Of a stretch of DNA of 64,000 nucleotides, positions 1-8,838 are shown piece after piece. Under the pieces are notes generated by a model. It made no database searches and was not told the DNA's origin. It saw nothing but the letters and a program-made list of their open reading frames with translations. Origin of the DNA: Sphingomonas caseinilytica (GTDB lineage: Bacteria > Pseudomonadota > Alphaproteobacteria > Sphingomonadales > Sphingomonadaceae); NCBI RefSeq assembly GCF_023516455.1, contig NZ_JAMGBA010000001.1, forward strand, positions 1,178,001 through 1,242,000, given 5' to 3'. Each line of letters starts with the position of its first letter. Positions within the stretch are counted from its first letter, which is position 1. A program made the translations under genes and the position numbers.

Positions 1-408
1 GGCGAAGGGAGCAATTAATGCTCCCGTACTGACGCCGGTTACCGCCTTGAATTCCGGTCGGGTACCTGCTGCGGTCCAGCCGTTCAACAAGCCGGCACCA
101 TAGGCGCCATTGTCGCCGCCGCCTGAGATTGCCAGGAAGTTGACTGGCGGCAGCGGACCGCTTTGCCCCTGGCTGGCAAGCCACGCCTTTTCACGTTCCA
201 AGGATGCACGTGCCGCAGCTTCAAAGCTGTCCGTTTCCCTCGTGACCAAAAAGCGGACCGGCTCGGTCGAAGTTCCCGGATCCGGAACCGCCCACGATGC
301 AGCGGATTGGGGAACCGCCGGCAAGCGTTCCGGCGTGGAGCATCCGGAGATGCCGAGTTGCAGCGTCGCTGCAGCGAAGAGTCCGAGAGACCATGAGCGG
401 AAGGCCAT
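1..408 (-). CDS. patatin-like phospholipase lipoprotein (partial, C-terminus outside window)
   Basis: This is the first 136 codons of a minus-strand gene cut by the left edge. The ATG at 408 has AGGGAG seven bases upstream. A hydrophobic signal peptide ends in a lipobox (ISGC, Cys23), so the product is probably an envelope lipoprotein. Residues 95-103 form the Gly-rich patatin oxyanion loop (SGGGDNGAYG) and residues 125-129 the nucleophile elbow GVSTG (Ser127). The family hydrolyses acyl esters with a Ser-Asp dyad; the Asp would lie beyond the window. The substrate cannot be told. The patatin call is firm because both diagnostic motifs are present with normal spacing. Confidence 0.85.
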   Translation of the reverse strand, partial: MAFRSWSLGLFAAATLQLGISGCSTPERLPAVPQSAASWAVPDPGTSTEPVRFLVTRETDSFEAAARASLEREKAWLASQGQSGPLPPVNFLAISGGGDNGAYGAGLLNGWTAAGTRPEFKAVTGVSTGALIAPFA

Positions 409-530
409 CACCAAGCTCCCTTAAGGAGCTTCCAGCATTCCGCGCTGGCTTCCGATCATTCCATCAGGAGAAACCCCGAAGCACGATCATTCGGCTACGG
501 ACCGTCCCGGCCGGGCCGGATTCAGCTTGA

Positions 531-818
531 TCACTTGTCAGAAAGGAAGTGCATCAGCTGGGCCAGGGTCGCTTCCATCTGGTCCTGCATCTGACTGATC
601 AGCTCATTTTCCCGCATATTCTCATGATCGAGCGGCTTGGAATAGCTGTCCGAAAAGGCATGCAGGTCGTCGGCGTCGAACACGCCCTTGGCAACGAGCC
701 GTGCCAGGATGACCAGGAGACCGTTCGTGTTGGCGATATTGCCCGCTACCAGCGCTTCATCGACGATTGTCAGCTGGCGGTCGTCGTCGTCGGTGTCGTT
801 TTCAATGGTGTCGCTCAT
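531..818 (-). CDS. hypothetical 95-residue acidic protein
   Basis: The start is taken at the ATG at 818, which overlaps the stop of the upstream DNA glycosylase gene as ATGA (815-818), so translation is probably coupled. A longer reading from 848 is open but would extend into the glycosylase gene. The protein has an Asp-rich N-terminus (residues 4-14), no signal peptide or membrane segment, and a helical look with a Met/Gln-rich C-terminal third. I do not recognise a family. The coupling is the main support that it is a real gene. Confidence 0.6.
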   Translation of the reverse strand: MSDTIENDTDDDDRQLTIVDEALVAGNIANTNGLLVILARLVAKGVFDADDLHAFSDSYSKPLDHENMRENELISQMQDQMEATLAQLMHFLSDK

Positions 819-1315
819 CGCCCCAATGTGGCAGCTTCCGGCTGCCATGCAAGCGGTCCCAGCTCAATCCAGCGCTTCGCTTTCTCCGCAAACGAAAGGG
901 TAAAGGCGGGACTGGACGACGGGAGATCGATCAGCTCCACCCCGGCCAGATCTCCGAGCGCCGCCCGTCCGATGCGCGCGGCGGTCTTCCCGTTGAAGGC
1001 GATCGCCCGGAGATCCGTGTGTTTGGCCGCATAGTCGCGAAGCTGGTTGGGAGTGGCTCCGCGGATCGCCCCGTCGAGACTTCCCGATCGGCTCGCTTCG
1101 CCGACGACGTCCCAAAGGGCGATGCGGCGCGCGGCCAGCCGGTCAAGCCGGTCGGCATAGCCAATAGCGTCCAGTTCCTCGCCGATCGAGTGGCCGAGTA
1201 GACGCCAGAACTGGTTTTGCGGATGAGCATAATAGCGCTGCGCCTTGAGCGACGCCTCGCCTGGCAAGCTGCCCAGGATCAGCAAGGTTGCATCGCCCGA
1301 ACCCGCGGGGGCCAT
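815..1315 (-). CDS. DNA glycosylase of the uracil/hypoxanthine-DNA glycosylase superfamily
   Basis: A 166-residue protein starting at the ATG at 1315. It carries the superfamily's first active-site segment (LGSLPGEASL near residue 12) followed by YYAHPQNQFW, and the second, LPSSSPAF, near residue 140. This layout fits the Mug/hypoxanthine-DNA glycosylase type that removes deaminated bases (uracil or hypoxanthine) from DNA in base excision repair. Length is normal for the family. The open frame continues upstream to 1726 but would run antisense through the glycosyltransferase gene, so the short start is preferred. The exact base specificity is not visible from sequence. Confidence 0.85.
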   Translation of the reverse strand: MAPAGSGDATLLILGSLPGEASLKAQRYYAHPQNQFWRLLGHSIGEELDAIGYADRLDRLAARRIALWDVVGEASRSGSLDGAIRGATPNQLRDYAAKHTDLRAIAFNGKTAARIGRAALGDLAGVELIDLPSSSPAFTLSFAEKAKRWIELGPLAWQPEAATLGR

Positions 1316-1387
1316 GCTTCGCTTGCGTGTGATCGGCGCCTCCAATGGTTGCGGTCGAAGCTTTCCTGCCGCTAAGGGCAGGCGACC

Positions 1388-2548
1388 ATGAAGCCCGAAG
1401 AGCTCCGTATCGCCCTGTTCTCGGGCAACTATAATTATGTTCGCGACGGCGCCAACCAGGCGCTGAACCGGCTGGTCGGCTATTTGTTGCGCCAAGGCGC
1501 CCAGGTGAGGGTCTATTCGCCCACCGTCGAGCATCCGGCCTTTCCGCCGACCGGAGACTTGGTCAGCGTTCCTTCCGTTCCTATCCCGGGGCGGCCGGAA
1601 TATCGCTTGGCGGTCAGCTTGCCCGATCGGGTTCGCCGCGACATCGAAGCGTTCAATCCCAATGTCTTCCACGTAGCGGCGCCGGACATCGTCGCGCATC
1701 GCGCAGTCACCTGGGCGCGAAAGCACAATATCCCGGTGATCTCATCGGTGCACACGCGGTTCGACACCTACCTTCAATATTATGGGTTGAAGTGGCTGGA
1801 GCCGGCGGCGCGCGCGATCATGCGCCGCTATTACCGCCGCTGCGACGCCATCGTGGTTCCGGCCCAGTCGACGGCGGCCATCATGCGGGCACAGCGCATG
1901 AACAAGGATATCTCGATCTGGGCGCGCGGAGTCGACCGGACGCAGTTCAATCCCGAGCGACGAAGCCTCGAGTGGCGGCGTTCGCATGGCATCGGAGACG
2001 ACGAGATGGTCGTCTGCTTCCTCGGCCGACTGGTGCTGGAGAAAGGGCTCGATGTCTTCGCCGATGCGATCGATGCGGCCCGGGCAATGGGCGTGCCGCT
2101 TCGTGTCGTGGCGATCGGTGCTGGTCCGGCACACGACTATTTTCAGGAACGCTTGCCGGACGCGATTTTCACCGGCCAGCTGACGGGAACCGAGCTGGCC
2201 ACGGCGCTTGCGTCAACCGACGTGTTCTTGAATCCCTCGATCACCGAGACATTCGGCAATGTGACGCTTGAGGCCATGGCCAGCGGCCTGCCGGTCATGG
2301 CGGCAGCCGCTTCCGGGACGACCAGCCTGGTTCAGGATAATGTTACCGGTCGCCTTGCGGAGCCCGGTGACAATGAGGCGATGGCCAATGAACTGGCCGA
2401 CTATCAGCGCGACCCTGCTCTCAGGACAAGGCATGGCGCCGCCGGCCTGGAGTTCGCCAAGACGATGGACTGGGACGAAATCAACGCCGTCGTGATGCAC
2501 GTTTACGAACGTGTCATCGAACGACGGCGCAGATTGGCCAAGTCCTAG
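1388..2548 (+). CDS. glycosyltransferase family 4 (GT-B fold)
   Basis: 386 residues with a normal GT4 architecture. The N-terminal acceptor domain begins with LRIALFSGNY and a Gly-rich loop. The C-terminal donor domain has FLGRLVLEKGLDVF near residue 214 and the E-x7-E nucleotide-sugar motif ETFGNVTLEAMASGLPV near residue 285. It resembles the MgtA/SqdX-like group that transfers hexoses to lipid acceptors, but the donor and acceptor cannot be assigned. There is no signal peptide, so it probably acts at the cytoplasmic membrane face. It ends tail-to-tail with padR, with a 4-bp overlap. Confidence 0.85.
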   Translation: MKPEELRIALFSGNYNYVRDGANQALNRLVGYLLRQGAQVRVYSPTVEHPAFPPTGDLVSVPSVPIPGRPEYRLAVSLPDRVRRDIEAFNPNVFHVAAPDIVAHRAVTWARKHNIPVISSVHTRFDTYLQYYGLKWLEPAARAIMRRYYRRCDAIVVPAQSTAAIMRAQRMNKDISIWARGVDRTQFNPERRSLEWRRSHGIGDDEMVVCFLGRLVLEKGLDVFADAIDAARAMGVPLRVVAIGAGPAHDYFQERLPDAIFTGQLTGTELATALASTDVFLNPSITETFGNVTLEAMASGLPVMAAAASGTTSLVQDNVTGRLAEPGDNEAMANELADYQRDPALRTRHGAAGLEFAKTMDWDEINAVVMHVYERVIERRRRLAKS

Positions 2549-3195
2549 TCTTCATCCTTGCCCTTGGCGTCCTTGACGCGCTCGATCCGCTGGGCGGCCT
2601 CGTCGAGGATGTCGATGACTTCTTCCAACAACTCATCGTTCCAACCGTCATGGACGATCCGATTGCGGAGGGCGGCCATCAAATTGCCCATCGCGCGCCC
2701 GATCTCCGGCCGTTGCCCACGCCGGCGATGATGGCCATGGCCCTCGAGCCGCTCGATCAGCTCATCGACCTCGTCTGAATTCTCTTCGAGGTGAGCCCGG
2801 CCTTCGTCGGTCGCTTCATAGATTTTCTTGGTCGACTTCGACTTGGCCTCGGTGATCAGCCCCATGTCCTCGAGCATGGTGAGCGTCGGATAGACGATGC
2901 CAGGGCTCGGCGCATATTCGCCACCGGTCAGTTCCTCGACCGCCTTGATCAGCTCATATCCGTGACGCGGTTCGTCCGCGATCAGCTTCAACAGCACGAG
3001 GCGGAGCTGGCCGCCCTCGAACATCCGCTTACGATCGCGGCCGCGGCGACCGCCGCCCCAACCGCCCCGGCCCTTGCCTTCGTTGATGCCGAAATCGACG
3101 TCGAAGTCGAACGGCCCCAGGCTGAACGAGCGCCTCTGCCGGCCTGCGTGGCGCCGATGATTGCCGTTGTCATCGCATTCATAATGGAAATGCAT
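2545..3195 (-). CDS. PadR-family transcriptional regulator
   Basis: 216 residues. A His- and Gly-rich N-terminal leader (about residues 1-55, including GGWGGGRRGR) precedes the winged-helix domain, seen in LRLVLLKLIADEPRHGYELI and the wing SPGIVYPTLTMLEDMGLI. The C-terminal dimerisation helices are Glu/Arg-rich. PadR proteins are usually autorepressors that also control a neighbouring gene. An 18-bp perfect palindrome at 3216-3233, about 20 bp upstream of the start, is the likely operator. The Gly/His-rich leader is longer than in basic PadR proteins and could sense metal or simply be disordered. Confidence 0.88.
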   Translation of the reverse strand: MHFHYECDDNGNHRRHAGRQRRSFSLGPFDFDVDFGINEGKGRGGWGGGRRGRDRKRMFEGGQLRLVLLKLIADEPRHGYELIKAVEELTGGEYAPSPGIVYPTLTMLEDMGLITEAKSKSTKKIYEATDEGRAHLEENSDEVDELIERLEGHGHHRRRGQRPEIGRAMGNLMAALRNRIVHDGWNDELLEEVIDILDEAAQRIERVKDAKGKDED

Positions 3196-3215
3196 TTAGT
3201 CCTCCTTGCGATAGC

Positions 3216-3233
3216 TCTAAGATATATCTTAGA
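3216..3233. promoter_or_regulatory. 18-bp perfect palindrome, likely PadR operator
   Basis: The sequence TCTAAGATATATCTTAGA is fully self-complementary and AT-rich in a GC-rich background. It lies between divergent padR (start 3195) and rarA (start 3290), where it could block both promoters. PadR proteins bind AT-rich inverted repeats, so an autoregulatory operator is the simplest reading. No binding data are visible. Confidence 0.6.
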
Positions 3234-3289
3234 TGCATCTCGTCAAGGATAGGTGCAACTTTCGTCGAAGCTGCCTATTCCATCGATCA

Positions 3290-4618
3290 ATGGCCGATCT
3301 GTTCGCCGACGAAGCACCGCCCAGCGCCCCAATCGAAGAGGTGTCGCCGCATGCGCCGCTGGCCGACCGGCTGCGTCCCGCGTCGCTAGACGAGGTCGTC
3401 GGGCAGGAGCATCTAACCGGGCCCGAAGGCGCGATCGGCAGAATGGTCGCAGCGGGCAAACTGAGCTCGATGATCCTGTGGGGGCCGCCAGGAACCGGCA
3501 AGACCAGCATCGCCCGATTGCTGGCGGATGCCGTGGGCCTGCGCTTCGTCGCCTTGTCGGCCGTCTTCTCCGGGGTAGCCGACCTCAAGAAGGTTTTCGC
3601 GGAGGCGAAGGTGGCGGCCAAGGCCGGTCGCCGGACCCTGCTGTTCGTTGACGAAATCCATCGCTTCAACCGATCGCAGCAGGACGGATTCCTGCCCTTC
3701 GTCGAAGACGGCACCATCACACTGGTGGGAGCGACCACGGAAAACCCCAGCTTCGAACTGAACGCGGCGCTTCTGTCGCGGTGCCAGGTGTTGATCCTTC
3801 ATCGCCTCGATAGCGATGCGCTTTGCAAATTGCTCCAACGCGCGGAAGAACTGGTCGAACAGCCTCTGCCGCTTACCGCCGACGCTCGCGATGCGCTGGT
3901 CGCCAGCGCCGACGGCGACGGCCGCTTCCTGCTGAACCAGGCGGAAACGCTGTTCGATGTCGGGCTGGAGGAACCGCTTGATCCTGCAGGGCTGGCGGGT
4001 TTCCTGCAGCGCAGGGTCGCAGTCTACGACAAGGATCGCGAGGGCCACTACAACCTTATCTCAGCGTTGCATAAGGCGATCCGCGGCTCCGATCCGCAGG
4101 CGTCGCTCTATTATCTGGCGCGCATGCTGGTGGCTGGCGAGGAGCCATTGTTCGTGCTTCGGCGGCTGATCCGTGCAGCGGTCGAGGATATCGGAATGGC
4201 CGACCCCAATGCGCTGACGCAGTGCATCGCGGCCAAGGATGCTTACGACTTCCTCGGATCGCCCGAAGGCGAGCTGGCGATCGTGCAGGCCTGCCTCTAC
4301 CTTGCCACCGCGCCCAAATCGAACGCCGCTTACATGGCGCAGAAATCCGCCTGGCGGTCGGCGCAGGAAACCGGCTCGCTGATGCCGCCGAGGAACATAC
4401 TCAACGCGCCAACGAAACTGATGGAGCAGGTCGGCTACGGCAAGGGTTATGAGTATGACCATAATGCCGACGAGGGATTTTCCGGCGCCAACTATTGGCC
4501 CGACGAGATGAGCCCGCAGCGCTTTTACGAGCCGACCGGACGCGGGTTTGAGGCAAAGGTCGTGGAGCGGCTTGCCTATTGGGATGAAAAGCGCCGAGAA
4601 CGGCGCGAGACGGACTGA
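3290..4618 (+). CDS. rarA: replication-associated recombination protein RarA (MgsA)
   Basis: 442 residues, the normal size for this clamp-loader-like AAA+ ATPase, which acts at stalled replication forks. Walker A is GPPGTGKT at residues 65-72, Walker B is LLFVDEIHRFN, and the sensor-1 region is VGATTENPSFELN. The C-terminal tetramerisation region includes YLARMLVAGEEPLF and the conserved end motif GFSGANYWPDEM. The start chosen is MADLFADEA at 3290; an open frame reaches 3233 but its first 19 residues are not family-like and would include the operator edge. Confidence 0.95.
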   Translation: MADLFADEAPPSAPIEEVSPHAPLADRLRPASLDEVVGQEHLTGPEGAIGRMVAAGKLSSMILWGPPGTGKTSIARLLADAVGLRFVALSAVFSGVADLKKVFAEAKVAAKAGRRTLLFVDEIHRFNRSQQDGFLPFVEDGTITLVGATTENPSFELNAALLSRCQVLILHRLDSDALCKLLQRAEELVEQPLPLTADARDALVASADGDGRFLLNQAETLFDVGLEEPLDPAGLAGFLQRRVAVYDKDREGHYNLISALHKAIRGSDPQASLYYLARMLVAGEEPLFVLRRLIRAAVEDIGMADPNALTQCIAAKDAYDFLGSPEGELAIVQACLYLATAPKSNAAYMAQKSAWRSAQETGSLMPPRNILNAPTKLMEQVGYGKGYEYDHNADEGFSGANYWPDEMSPQRFYEPTGRGFEAKVVERLAYWDEKRRERRETD

Positions 4619-4635
4619 TCTGACAGGGGACGCAA

Positions 4636-5949
4636 ATGTACCAGAACACCGAACCCGCCCGTTACTGGCAGCAGCAACTGGTCGAATGGGGGCCGAAAGT
4701 CCTCTTCGCCATCCTGATCCTGATCGTCACCCATTTCGTCGCCAAGGCGGTGCAATGGGCGATCGCCAAGCTGATCGACCGGGTTCCGATCCTGAAGCGG
4801 CATCCGGGTGTCGGCGGCGACAGCATCGGGACGGAGCTGGGGCGGCTTGCCTATTGGCTGGTGTGGCTGGTCGGCCTGATCGCCGCGCTCCAGCCGCTCG
4901 GGCTGTCGGGCGTCCTTACGCCGGTTACTGCGCTGACCAATGAGGTATTTGCCTTCCTGCCGCGGCTTCTCGGAGCTGGCCTGTTCTTCTTTGCGGGGCT
5001 AATCCTTGCCCGGATCGTTCGCCATGTGGTTGAAGCATTCCTCGGGGCATTGAACCTGGAGCGGCTGCTGGGCAGAGCCGGTCTCAGCATCGGGGAACAG
5101 CCGATTGCCGTCGACGAAACCGGCACCGCCAGCGAAGGCGCCGCTCCTGCCCGTAGCTCGATCGCTCGCGCCGTCGGTGTCACGGTATCTGCGATCATCA
5201 TCCTCTTCGCCGCGATCGGCGCCCTTCAAATCCTGCAGATCACGGCAATTTCCGATCCCGCGACGAACATGCTGAACGCGATCGCGCTCGCCATTCCAAA
5301 CGTGCTTGCAGCGCTGGTCTGGCTGACCCTGGCATTCATCATCGGCCGCTGGGTGAAGAGTCTCCTTGAGACCGTGCTCCCCAGCCTTGGCTTCGACAAT
5401 GCCGTGCGGGCGCTTGGCGTCATGCCGGCCAATGCGGTCCCGTCGCGCGTCGTCGGCACGCTGGCGATGACGGCCGCGATCATCATCGGCTTGATGGAAG
5501 CAGCGCGACAGGTCGGCGGCGATTCCACCGCGGCCCTGATGCTTCAGGTCACTGAGCTTGGCGGAAAGGTCATCTTCGGCACCGTCATTATTGTCGTCGG
5601 CATCTTCCTGGCCCGCATCCTTTCGAACCTTGTCGGAAGCTCGACCGGTGAAGCAGGCTATGCCCAGACGATCGTCAAATATGCGATCATCGCCCTGTTC
5701 ACGGCGATTGGCCTCACGTTCATGGGCCTCGCCGACCAGATCGTGATGATGGCCTTCGGTTTGATCCTCGGTTCGGCTGCGATCGCGACGGCGCTGGCGT
5801 TTGGTCTTGGCGGGCGGGACTATGCGGCGCGCGTGCTTGAGGAATGGCACGAGGGAACCCCTCCGCCTTCACCCCGCCGACCGGCCCCGCCGCCCCGCCT
5901 GAAGAAAGCGCCGGAGCCTGAGGACGACAGCCAGCCGCCGCTGGTGTGA
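4636..5949 (+). CDS. mechanosensitive-channel-related membrane protein with conserved TM-helix repeats
   Basis: 437 residues with several hydrophobic segments arranged as repeated units: segments near residues 20-45, 70-115, 110-140, 180-240, 275-300 and 315-385. The repeated pattern, for example GLILARIVRHVVEAFL and GIFLARILSNLVGSS, matches the conserved TM helix of small mechanosensitive ion channels. The MscS beta-domain is not evident. The C-terminal 45 residues are Pro-rich and cytoplasmic-like. The role, probably osmotic relief, is inferred from family. Its stop overlaps the next gene's GTG as GTGA. Confidence 0.75.
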   Translation: MYQNTEPARYWQQQLVEWGPKVLFAILILIVTHFVAKAVQWAIAKLIDRVPILKRHPGVGGDSIGTELGRLAYWLVWLVGLIAALQPLGLSGVLTPVTALTNEVFAFLPRLLGAGLFFFAGLILARIVRHVVEAFLGALNLERLLGRAGLSIGEQPIAVDETGTASEGAAPARSSIARAVGVTVSAIIILFAAIGALQILQITAISDPATNMLNAIALAIPNVLAALVWLTLAFIIGRWVKSLLETVLPSLGFDNAVRALGVMPANAVPSRVVGTLAMTAAIIIGLMEAARQVGGDSTAALMLQVTELGGKVIFGTVIIVVGIFLARILSNLVGSSTGEAGYAQTIVKYAIIALFTAIGLTFMGLADQIVMMAFGLILGSAAIATALAFGLGGRDYAARVLEEWHEGTPPPSPRRPAPPPRLKKAPEPEDDSQPPLV

Positions 5950-6794
5950 GCCGGTTCGCGGCGTACGTCGCAATCGATTGGTCGGGCGCAAAGGGCCGCC
6001 GCCACAAGGGCATCGCGATTGCGGAAGCGCGCGGCGATGAAGCACCGAGGCTTGTGCGGCCCGGCCATGTCTGGTCGCGCGAAGAGGTGCTGGACTGGCT
6101 GGTGAAGCGCGCGGCAAAGGAACCGACGCTATTCGGCTTCGACTTCAGCTTTGCCCCGCCCTTCGCCGAGCGCGGGGACTATTTGCCTGGAGAGCAGGGC
6201 GTGCCGACCGACGCCCGGAATTTCTGGGCCTATGTCGATATGAAGAGCCCCGACGAGGATCTCGGTGCCGCCTCTTTCCTGGAGCGCGTCCATCGCCGGC
6301 ACTTCTACTTCGGCATCGCCGACGGCGTGAAAGCGGATTTCGTCCGTTTCCGTATCTGCGATGCCCGCCTGAATGACCAGGGCGGGCGCAAGACCGCCAG
6401 CGCATATGACGCGATCGGCGCCGCGCAAGTCGCGAAGGCCAGCTTTTCGGGAATGCGCTTCCTTCACAAGATCGATGGCAAAGTTGTGATCTGGCCGATG
6501 GATTCGCTGCCGGCAGAGGGCAGCGCGGTCGTTGAGATCTATACGCGCATCTACCTTCGCAATGCCGGCATGAGCGGAAAGAAGCTGCGCAATCGCGTTG
6601 AACTGAATCAGGCGATGGCGGGACTTGGCAGCAAGCCCGTTCGGCTGAGGTTCGAGCCCAACGATCATCAGACCGATGCGCTAGTTACCGCGGCAGGCAT
6701 GCGGGCGCATGCGGCACATCCGCTGGCCTTTGCGCCTCCCGGGCTAACAAAGGATCTCGCTCAAACCGAGGGCTGGACGTTCGGCATCATCTGA
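5946..6794 (+). CDS. conserved hypothetical protein, possible RNase H-like fold
   Basis: 282 residues starting at a GTG that overlaps the stop of the channel-like gene (GTGA, 5946-5949). The N-terminus AAYVAIDWSGAKG followed by a beta-rich segment, and an acidic DFSFAPPF segment near residue 65, resemble an actin/RNase H-like core of the DUF429 sort. This assignment is tentative. There is no signal peptide and no membrane segment. The function is unknown. Confidence 0.7.
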   Translation: MSRFAAYVAIDWSGAKGRRHKGIAIAEARGDEAPRLVRPGHVWSREEVLDWLVKRAAKEPTLFGFDFSFAPPFAERGDYLPGEQGVPTDARNFWAYVDMKSPDEDLGAASFLERVHRRHFYFGIADGVKADFVRFRICDARLNDQGGRKTASAYDAIGAAQVAKASFSGMRFLHKIDGKVVIWPMDSLPAEGSAVVEIYTRIYLRNAGMSGKKLRNRVELNQAMAGLGSKPVRLRFEPNDHQTDALVTAAGMRAHAAHPLAFAPPGLTKDLAQTEGWTFGII

Positions 6795-6818
6795 AGCAAA
6801 GGAGCGCTCTACGGGCGC

Positions 6819-6890
6819 GCCGGCTTAGCACAGTGGTAGTGCAGCGGTTTTGTAAACCGAAGGTCGGGGGTTCAAATCCCTCAGCCGGCA
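6819..6890 (+). tRNA. tRNA-Thr (anticodon TGT)
   Basis: The cloverleaf can be drawn by eye. Acceptor stem GCCGGCT pairs with AGCCGGC (6883-6889) and the discriminator is A6890. The D-stem is GCAC/GTGC. The anticodon stem GCGGT/ACCGA has four good pairs and one G-A mismatch at the top. The loop TTTGTAA places TGT at 6851-6853. The T-arm is GGGGG-TTCAAAT-CCCTC. CCA is not encoded in full (the genome reads CCG). The 3' end overlaps, antisense, the stop codon of the DUF2891 gene. Confidence 0.93.
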
Positions 6891-7888
6891 CCGCCCGCTT
6901 CGTCAGCCAACATCGCCAGCAATGCGAAGCTCGCCAGCCAATGTTCGCCCATATAATCGCCGGCGACATGCGGCATGGCGGCCGCCATATGCTCCTCGGC
7001 CGAGCCATAAGCGATCCCGGCTTCGCGCTCCGGCAGCAGCGGCGCGATCGATCGCCAGCACCAGGCGCGGCTGAGGCTGAGCCCGTCCAGATGGGCAATC
7101 TTGCCGTCGCTCCGGTCGCTGACCGTCGGCGGCGTGAAAAGGGTTGCAGGCTGCAGGTCGGCCATGCGCGGCAGGAAGGCCGCGAACCAGGTCGCGAACT
7201 GCTCCGGCGACAGTGCGCGCGACATGCACATGGCTTCGATGAGGGCAGACGACAGGAACTCGTCGCCGCCTGGCTCCCATGCCTGGCAATCTCGGTCGTC
7301 CCGGTATTTCTCCGCTGCCCAGGTTCGGATCGCCTTGGCGAGCGGCGCATCGAACCGGTCGGCCCATTCGAGTGCCAGGATCAGTGCGAATGCGGTGTTG
7401 AAGTGAGTGCCGACCCGAATTGGGTAAGTCAGCTTGGCGAGATAGATGTGGAACCGTTCGGCGAACGCACGGGCAAGCGGTTCGAGCTCGGCAGCCCACA
7501 ATTTGTCTTCATGCCGCGACGCTTCGAGATGGAGGTAGAGCAGCCAGCCCCAGCCATAGGGCCGCTCGAACCCTGCGGAGGTTGGCCGGTCGAGATAGGC
7601 TCGCTCCGTTGCAACCTTGGTTGGCGTGAAGCTCGCGTCCGCCAGCTCGGCGATGGCCTGCGCTTCCGCATTGCCCGGACATAGCCGCCGCAGCGTCAGC
7701 AGGGTCCACCAGCCATGGACACAGCTGTGCCAGTCAAAACTGCCGAAGAAGATCGGATGGAAAGTCCTCGGCGGGCGGGCATCCTCATCACCCTGCAGCA
7801 CATGATCCATCTTGTACGGATATGGCCTTGTGACATGGCCAAGCGCGATCCGCGCAAACTGGGACGCAATAGTTTCGTTGAGCCTCAT
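6881..7888 (-). CDS. DUF2891 family protein
   Basis: 335 residues, no signal peptide. The sequence is rich in Trp and His with the DUF2891 signatures FHPIFFGSFDWHSCVHGWW near residue 43, YGWGWLLYLHLEA near 110 and GTHFNTAFAL near 160, which suggest an alpha/alpha-barrel-like soluble protein. The biochemical activity is not established to my knowledge. The start overlaps the DUF979 stop by one base (TGATG at 7886-7890), so it is the last gene of the oxoprolinase operon. Its TGA stop (6883-6881) lies inside the tRNA-Thr acceptor stem on the other strand. Confidence 0.85.
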   Translation of the reverse strand: MRLNETIASQFARIALGHVTRPYPYKMDHVLQGDEDARPPRTFHPIFFGSFDWHSCVHGWWTLLTLRRLCPGNAEAQAIAELADASFTPTKVATERAYLDRPTSAGFERPYGWGWLLYLHLEASRHEDKLWAAELEPLARAFAERFHIYLAKLTYPIRVGTHFNTAFALILALEWADRFDAPLAKAIRTWAAEKYRDDRDCQAWEPGGDEFLSSALIEAMCMSRALSPEQFATWFAAFLPRMADLQPATLFTPPTVSDRSDGKIAHLDGLSLSRAWCWRSIAPLLPEREAGIAYGSAEEHMAAAMPHVAGDYMGEHWLASFALLAMLADEAGGAG

Positions 7889-8838
7889 CAGAATGCCAGC
7901 CAGTAAATGAGAAGGATGTTTACGATCAGCAGCGGCAGCGCGGTCGCGACCTGTGCGCGGATCACGCCATACTGGTCCTTCAGCTCAAGCAGCGCCGCCG
8001 GGACCAGGTTGAAGTTGGCGGCCATGGGCGTCATCAAGGTCCCGCAGAAGCCGGCCAGCATGCCGATCGCGCCGACCACCGCCGGATCGCCGCCATAGCC
8101 CTGGATCAGCAACGGGACGCCGATCGCCGCGGCCATGACCGGGAACGCGGCGAAGGCATTGCCCATCACCATGGTGAAGATGGCCATGCCGAGCCCGAAA
8201 ACCGCGACGGTGAGGAAGACACTTCCTTCCGGGATCACCATTCGGGTCAGCGATCCAATCGCATCGCCAATGCCCGCAGCGGCAAACAGCACGCCGAGCG
8301 AAGCCAGCATCTGCGGCAGGACAGCCGCCCAGCCGATCGCGTCGATCAGCCGTCGGCCTTCCTGAAGCGGCGCAACCGCCGGCGGGCGAAGCCACGCGAA
8401 AATCGCCGCCAGTGCAAGCAGCACGCCGAGGCCGAGAAAGACAAAGGTTTCCCGCTTGGCCTCGATCCAGCCGAACGATCCGAGCGGCGTGTAGTTATAG
8501 GCGAGCGTACCGACTAGCGCTGTTACCGGAATGATCAGGGCTGGAAGGAACAGCTTGTTGCCTAGCCTGTCGGACCAGGTTTGCCGTTCTGCTTCGCCGG
8601 TCGTCGGCGGATGGCTGCGCCCGATGAAACCGAAGCCGGCAAGGCCGGCGAGGCCAAGGACCAGCAGTCCGTTGCCAAAGTCGCCGATCATGTCTCCGCC
8701 AAGCAGGCTCAGCGCCATCAGCCCCCAGAAGGCGGCATTGCCGAAGCGCTTGCTGTGGGAGCGGTCGAATCCCGACAGCAGCGCGAAAGCGGCGAACATC
8801 GCGCCCGCAAGGACATAGAGCCATTGAAGCGTGATCAC
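7888..8838 (-). CDS. DUF979 family membrane protein (putative permease subunit)
   Basis: 316 residues with about nine hydrophobic segments and the family's conserved region GNAFAAFPVMAAAIGVPLL plus MLAGFCGTLMTPMAANFNLVPAALLEL toward the C-terminus. DUF979 genes are usually paired with DUF969, as here (ATGA overlap at 8835-8838), so the two probably form one transporter. Because they follow a 5-oxoprolinase gene, 5-oxoproline (pyroglutamate) is the favoured substrate. That is inference from context. Confidence 0.85.
   Translation of the reverse strand: MITLQWLYVLAGAMFAAFALLSGFDRSHSKRFGNAAFWGLMALSLLGGDMIGDFGNGLLVLGLAGLAGFGFIGRSHPPTTGEAERQTWSDRLGNKLFLPALIIPVTALVGTLAYNYTPLGSFGWIEAKRETFVFLGLGVLLALAAIFAWLRPPAVAPLQEGRRLIDAIGWAAVLPQMLASLGVLFAAAGIGDAIGSLTRMVIPEGSVFLTVAVFGLGMAIFTMVMGNAFAAFPVMAAAIGVPLLIQGYGGDPAVVGAIGMLAGFCGTLMTPMAANFNLVPAALLELKDQYGVIRAQVATALPLLIVNILLIYWLAF

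Noticed and set aside
6833-7684. 283-codon plus-strand open frame beginning in tRNA-Thr
   Set aside because: Its first residues translate the tRNA, and the rest is antisense to DUF2891, whose family match is clear.
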